In this document: piece after piece, positions 15,271 to 17,844 of the stretch | How the letters are laid out: every line of letters begins with the position of its first letter | Numbering within the stretch: the stretch's first letter is position 1 | From: Akkermansia muciniphila | GTDB lineage: Bacteria > Verrucomicrobiota > Verrucomicrobiia > Verrucomicrobiales > V1-33 | DNA: 17,844 nt | NCBI GenBank assembly: GCA_943331195.2 | Contig: CALQKQ020000020.1 | Coordinates: forward strand, 1-17,844 | Direction: 5' to 3' | The notes under the pieces: model-generated | What the model saw: the letters and a program-made list of their open reading frames with translations, nothing else | Database searches by the model: none | What the model was told of the DNA's origin: nothing | Translations under genes and position numbers: made by a program

Positions 15271-15540
15271 TTAGGAGGCGTGGGTCACGACCTTTTTGGC
15301 TGGCTTCTTAGCCTTCTTTTTAGCCTTCTTTTTCTTTTTGGCCATTTCCTGGACCCCCGCGGGCTCGTCGTCCGGTCCGGAGCCGGCAACCGCCGCGACC
15401 CGTTGCTCTTCCCATTGGCGATCCAATCCCAAAAAGGAGACCTCGGGTGACGCATTCTGCGGCACCATCTCCGCCGAGGCCGGCCCGACGATGAGGCAAC
15501 TCAAAGACAAACAAAGCAACGAGGCAAAACGTGCGTTCAT
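15271..15540 (-). CDS. Small secreted protein with Lys-rich tail
   Basis: This 89-residue precursor starts at ATG 15540, chosen because the signal peptide MNARFASLLCLSLSCLIVGPASA follows directly; the frame extends 14 residues further upstream. The mature part is about 66 residues: an acidic/neutral segment followed by a histone-H1-like tail of AKKKKKAKKKAKKPAKK near the C-terminus. No family is recognised. It lies 133 bases upstream of the second ApbE-like gene on the same strand. Exported proteins with so strong a positive tail could bind DNA, anionic polysaccharide or a membrane surface; the role is unknown. Confidence 0.65.
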   Translation of the reverse strand: MNARFASLLCLSLSCLIVGPASAEMVPQNASPEVSFLGLDRQWEEQRVAAVAGSGPDDEPAGVQEMAKKKKKAKKKAKKPAKKVVTHAS

Positions 15541-15576
15541 AAGGGCGGGTAGATGAGGGTGACGGCGAGCGGGAGG

Positions 15577-15627
15577 GATCATTTAGCAGTTTTACACCAA
15601 ACCCCATGAGACAATGATTAAATGATC
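15577..15627. repeat. 9-bp inverted repeat upstream of the Lys-rich protein gene
   Basis: GATCATTTA (15577-15585) and TAAATGATC (15619-15627) are exact reverse complements separated by 33 bases, in an AT-rich patch that should hold the promoter of the gene starting at 15540. This could be a pair of regulator half-sites. There is no experimental or comparative support. Confidence 0.4.
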
Positions 15628-15784
15628 AAAACTAAATGGTATTTCCAATTTTCCCTTCAGGGGTCCCGACGGGGCTATTGATTCGCACTTAGAAAAATAT
15701 TCGGCCGTACTGAGATACTTGCCGGCCTGGGGGCGGCGCCTCGCCCCGGGAGCGCCACGCCCCAGCTTGGCCTGTTGCCTTATG

Positions 15785-15852
15785 GCCGCGCCGCGCTAGG
15801 GCTCGGCGTTCCCGGGTGGGGGCGCCGTTGCTGCGCAGGGGGGCGGCGCGGC
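15785..15852. repeat. 10-bp GC-only inverted repeat after the LytTR gene
   Basis: GCCGCGCCGC (15785-15794) and GCGGCGCGGC (15843-15852) are perfect reverse complements with a 48-base spacer. In minus-strand RNA this could fold into a long stem behind the regulator stop at 15866 and slow or end transcription, but no uridine tract follows. Confidence 0.4.
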
Positions 15853-15865
15853 GCTTTCGGTAGAT

Positions 15866-16666
15866 TCAGGTCGTTTGGCGGAGGACTTTCTTGAGATTGG
15901 CCGCCGAGGCTCGGCTGATCACGAGGGCGGCCTTGCCGTCCCGAAAATACACCATGGTCTCTTCGCGGGAGCGCCATTCCGTCGAGCTGATCTGCTCAGT
16001 GGCAACCATGAGGGAGCGTCCCAGTCGGCTAAATTGTGCGGCTGGCAACATCTCTTCCCACTCACTGATTTTGCGCCGGAGGAGGATTCCCACGGAGGCC
16101 TTGCGGAGATACACTTTCGTGTAGTTCTGCATGCTCTCAATCCAGAGGATTTGATTGATATCGATCAGCTGAGTGAAACCAGTGTTCGGGGTCGGCAGTA
16201 TGACTTTTTTGGCCCCTGCATCCTCCTTGGTGCGAGTGACCGCCCCGCTTCCTTCTAGCGCTGCGCCGTCCTCAGCATCGGGCTCCTCGCGTTCGCCGGG
16301 CGCGGTGCGGGAGGTGAGGCGCTGCACCGTGGCTTGGAGGCGCTCGGCGCAGATGGGTTTGACGAGGTAATCGATGGCTCCGACATCGAAAGCTTTGCGG
16401 GCGTAGTTTTCCGATGCCGTGACAAAGACGACGTTCACGGCGCTGCTGAGGTGGGGGAGCAGCTCCAAGCCGTGGCCGCTTGGCATTTCCATGTCGAGAA
16501 AAACCACATCCGGATGGGGAACTGCTTGGAGCAGAAGCGTCGCTTCCGTGGCGCTGTTGACGGCTCCGATCACGTGGATTTGGGGATGAGCCGCTAACAA
16601 CTTAAGCATGCCCTGATTCGCAGTGGGTTCATCATCGACGAGCAAGGCGGTGAGGGTTTTTCCCAT
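15866..16666 (-). CDS. LytTR-family response regulator
   Basis: This 266-residue cytoplasmic regulator has a receiver domain (about 5-120) with acidic pair DD11-12, phospho-acceptor Asp58 in VVFLDMEMP, and Lys103 in DYLVKP. A charged Glu/Asp/Ala-rich linker (about 121-152) leads to a LytTR DNA-binding domain (about 155-263), recognisable by QILWIESMQNYTKVYLR and by FSRLGRSLMVATEQI. ATG 16666 lies 2 bases after the kinase stop; an in-frame TTG at 16672 would overlap that stop. The gene is therefore tightly coupled to the LytS-type kinase upstream. LytTR regulators bind direct repeats upstream of targets; none could be identified here. Confidence 0.94.
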   Translation of the reverse strand: MGKTLTALLVDDEPTANQGMLKLLAAHPQIHVIGAVNSATEATLLLQAVPHPDVVFLDMEMPSGHGLELLPHLSSAVNVVFVTASENYARKAFDVGAIDYLVKPICAERLQATVQRLTSRTAPGEREEPDAEDGAALEGSGAVTRTKEDAGAKKVILPTPNTGFTQLIDINQILWIESMQNYTKVYLRKASVGILLRRKISEWEEMLPAAQFSRLGRSLMVATEQISSTEWRSREETMVYFRDGKAALVISRASAANLKKVLRQTT

Positions 16667-16668
16667 GG

Positions 16669-17736
16669 TCAAGAAGGGGCGAGGGTTAGAGTAGCCGGCA
16701 TCTGGATGTGGACGCGCACCCAGCCGTCGGTTTTTTCGATGTCGAGTCTGGCATCCTGGCCCGAGAGCAATTCCAGTCGTTTGCGCAAGCTGCGAATGCC
16801 GGTGCCAGTGGAAGTGAACGCGGAGCGGCCAGGTTCGACCCAGGAACCGCTATTGGCCACGGTGATTTTGAGGAGGCCCTTATCGACCCGCGTGCTCACG
16901 GCGATGCGCAATGGCGCGGGAGAGGTTTGGGCGCCGTAGTTAAAGGCGTTTTCCAAAAGCGGCTGGATCATCATCGGCGGCACCAACATGGCATGCGACG
17001 CGGTGTCGCAGTTAATGCTGCATTGCATCTGTTCACCAAAGCGCAAGGCTTGCACGGTGAGATATGACTCCAGCGCGTCCAGTTCGCGCGAGAGTGGCTC
17101 CAGCGAACGACAAGGCGTCAACGAAAAACGCAGGTAGATCGCTAGATGCTGCACCATGTCTGTTACCACGGGATTGTCGTTGTGGGCATTGATCGCGTTA
17201 AGCGCATTGAAGAGAAAATGCGGATTCATTTGCGCTTGTAAGAGTTTTAACTCATTGTCCTTGGCCGCCGTTTCCGCCGCCGCCGCTCTCAGTTCGATCT
17301 GGTGCAAATTTTCCCGCGACTCAAAAGTGAAATATAAAGCGTTCCAGAACAACAAAAACAAAAACCGGGCCGCCGGCATACCGCGCAGTTGCGGGGCGTT
17401 TTTAAAATCTGGCAGCATTTCAAGGTCGATCAAAACCTGAAATAGCCGCAGGCAAATCACCGTCACGATCAACGTAAAAATTACCGCTAAGATATACTTT
17501 TTCAACAAACGTTTCCGCAGCATAAACGGCTTCCCATAGATGTAAGCGAGTACCAAACAAATGAGAAATCCAGCTAGGTTTCGGTGTAATATAATCCAAA
17601 GATTATCCGGCGACGGGGAAAAGTTCGTCACCAGGATAAACTGAAATAGCCCGGTGGCCATCCAAAACGCCACTTGAAACAACCAGAAAAGCCTTCCTCG
17701 AAACGGCGAACGTTGGCTGGGCAGAGCGGAATTCAT
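16669..17736 (-). CDS. LytS/YehU-type sensor histidine kinase
   Basis: This 355-residue integral membrane kinase starts at ATG 17736; an in-frame upstream ATG at 17793 would add 19 residues but gives a poorer N-terminus. Four hydrophobic segments are visible (about 15-36, 52-68, 80-104 and 123-138). A short coiled stretch rich in Glu/Ala follows (about 140-168), then the His_kinase domain with QMNPHFLFNALNAINA (His173). The ATPase domain has PLLENAFNYGA (Asn263) and the G-box-like GTGIRSLRKRLELL. This is the YehU/LytS type, which pairs with LytTR regulators, and the regulator gene follows at once. The periplasmic part is minimal, so the signal is probably sensed within or at the membrane. Confidence 0.93.
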   Translation of the reverse strand: MNSALPSQRSPFRGRLFWLFQVAFWMATGLFQFILVTNFSPSPDNLWIILHRNLAGFLICLVLAYIYGKPFMLRKRLLKKYILAVIFTLIVTVICLRLFQVLIDLEMLPDFKNAPQLRGMPAARFLFLLFWNALYFTFESRENLHQIELRAAAAETAAKDNELKLLQAQMNPHFLFNALNAINAHNDNPVVTDMVQHLAIYLRFSLTPCRSLEPLSRELDALESYLTVQALRFGEQMQCSINCDTASHAMLVPPMMIQPLLENAFNYGAQTSPAPLRIAVSTRVDKGLLKITVANSGSWVEPGRSAFTSTGTGIRSLRKRLELLSGQDARLDIEKTDGWVRVHIQMPATLTLAPS

Positions 17737-17844
17737 GGCAGAGGCGGCAATGCAGCCGCGTGGCTTAATCAGGGTGCAATCCTGCGGCGCCAAAGGCCAC
17801 CCCTTAAGAGCTCAGGAGGCGCAGGCAAGGGCTATTTTTAGGCG
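17737..17844. other. Upstream region of the LytS-type kinase gene
   Basis: These 108 bases run to the window edge and should contain at least part of the leader of the kinase/regulator operon. I see no clear promoter boxes, ribosome binding site or other gene. Confidence 0.4.

Larger units (their letters stand above)
15541..15865. other. Intergenic region with GC-rich palindromes and an AT-rich patch
   Basis: No gene is supported here. The AT-rich part (about 15577-15720) is upstream of the Lys-rich protein gene and probably contains its promoter, but I cannot assign -35 and -10 boxes with confidence. The part from about 15721 to 15855 is extremely GC-rich and full of short inverted repeats, including GGGGCG-6 nt-CGCCCC at 15730-15747. 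It lies just downstream of the LytTR regulator stop on the minus strand. No T-run follows any stem, so it is not a textbook terminator. Confidence 0.6.

Noticed and set aside
1..17844. CRISPR arrays, tRNA or rRNA genes, transposases or integrases
   Set aside because: No spaced direct repeats, no tRNA-like cloverleaf segments and no recognisable mobile-element proteins were seen on either strand.

Overview
The window looks like chromosomal DNA of a GC-rich Gram-negative bacterium, most likely a member of Verrucomicrobiota (PVC group). Three things point there: a cytochrome c/DUF1549/DUF1553 gene paired with a Tat-exported DUF1501 gene; a secreted Ig-repeat protein with the 'QLxDPxISG...DPDADGLTNEQE' C-terminal pattern I associate with that phylum; and the scarcity of Shine-Dalgarno sequences. 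Family names come from reading motifs by eye; no database search was run.

Layout. 1-442 has no gene I can defend but carries five tandem copies of a 10-bp unit just upstream of the first gene. 443-5118 (+) is the two-gene DUF1549/DUF1553 and DUF1501 operon. From 5124 to the end everything is on the minus strand. 5124-5642 is a small secreted Asp-rich, probably Ca-binding protein. 5861-8041 is an OmpR-type response regulator followed by its HAMP/HisKA sensor kinase. 8147-12851 is a compact five-gene run, in transcription order DUF3570 beta-barrel, ApbE-like flavin transferase, TlpA-like thioredoxin, DUF4266 lipoprotein, Ig-repeat protein. 13050-15540 holds a second, looser set: a small secreted Lys-rich protein, a second ApbE-like protein and another predicted outer-membrane barrel. 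15866-17736 is a LytS/YehU-type kinase and its LytTR response regulator.

The most interesting point is the five-gene run. Two of its proteins contain the consensus for covalent FMN attachment by ApbE, D-x-x-[ST]-G-A-[ST]. DUF3570 has DAISGAS (residues 68-74), and the Ig-repeat protein has DCVSGAT (residues 64-70). With an ApbE in the same run, a CxxC thioredoxin and a lipoprotein ending in a Gly-rich CGC tail, I infer an envelope redox system in which ApbE loads FMN onto an outer-membrane barrel and a surface Ig protein. Both ApbE paralogues lack a visible export signal, and both have Gly where the family usually has a metal-binding Asp. So the transferase step may be cytoplasmic and mechanistically divergent, or a non-standard reaction.

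The two regulator pairs flank these loci and are plausible controllers, but nothing in the sequence proves that link.
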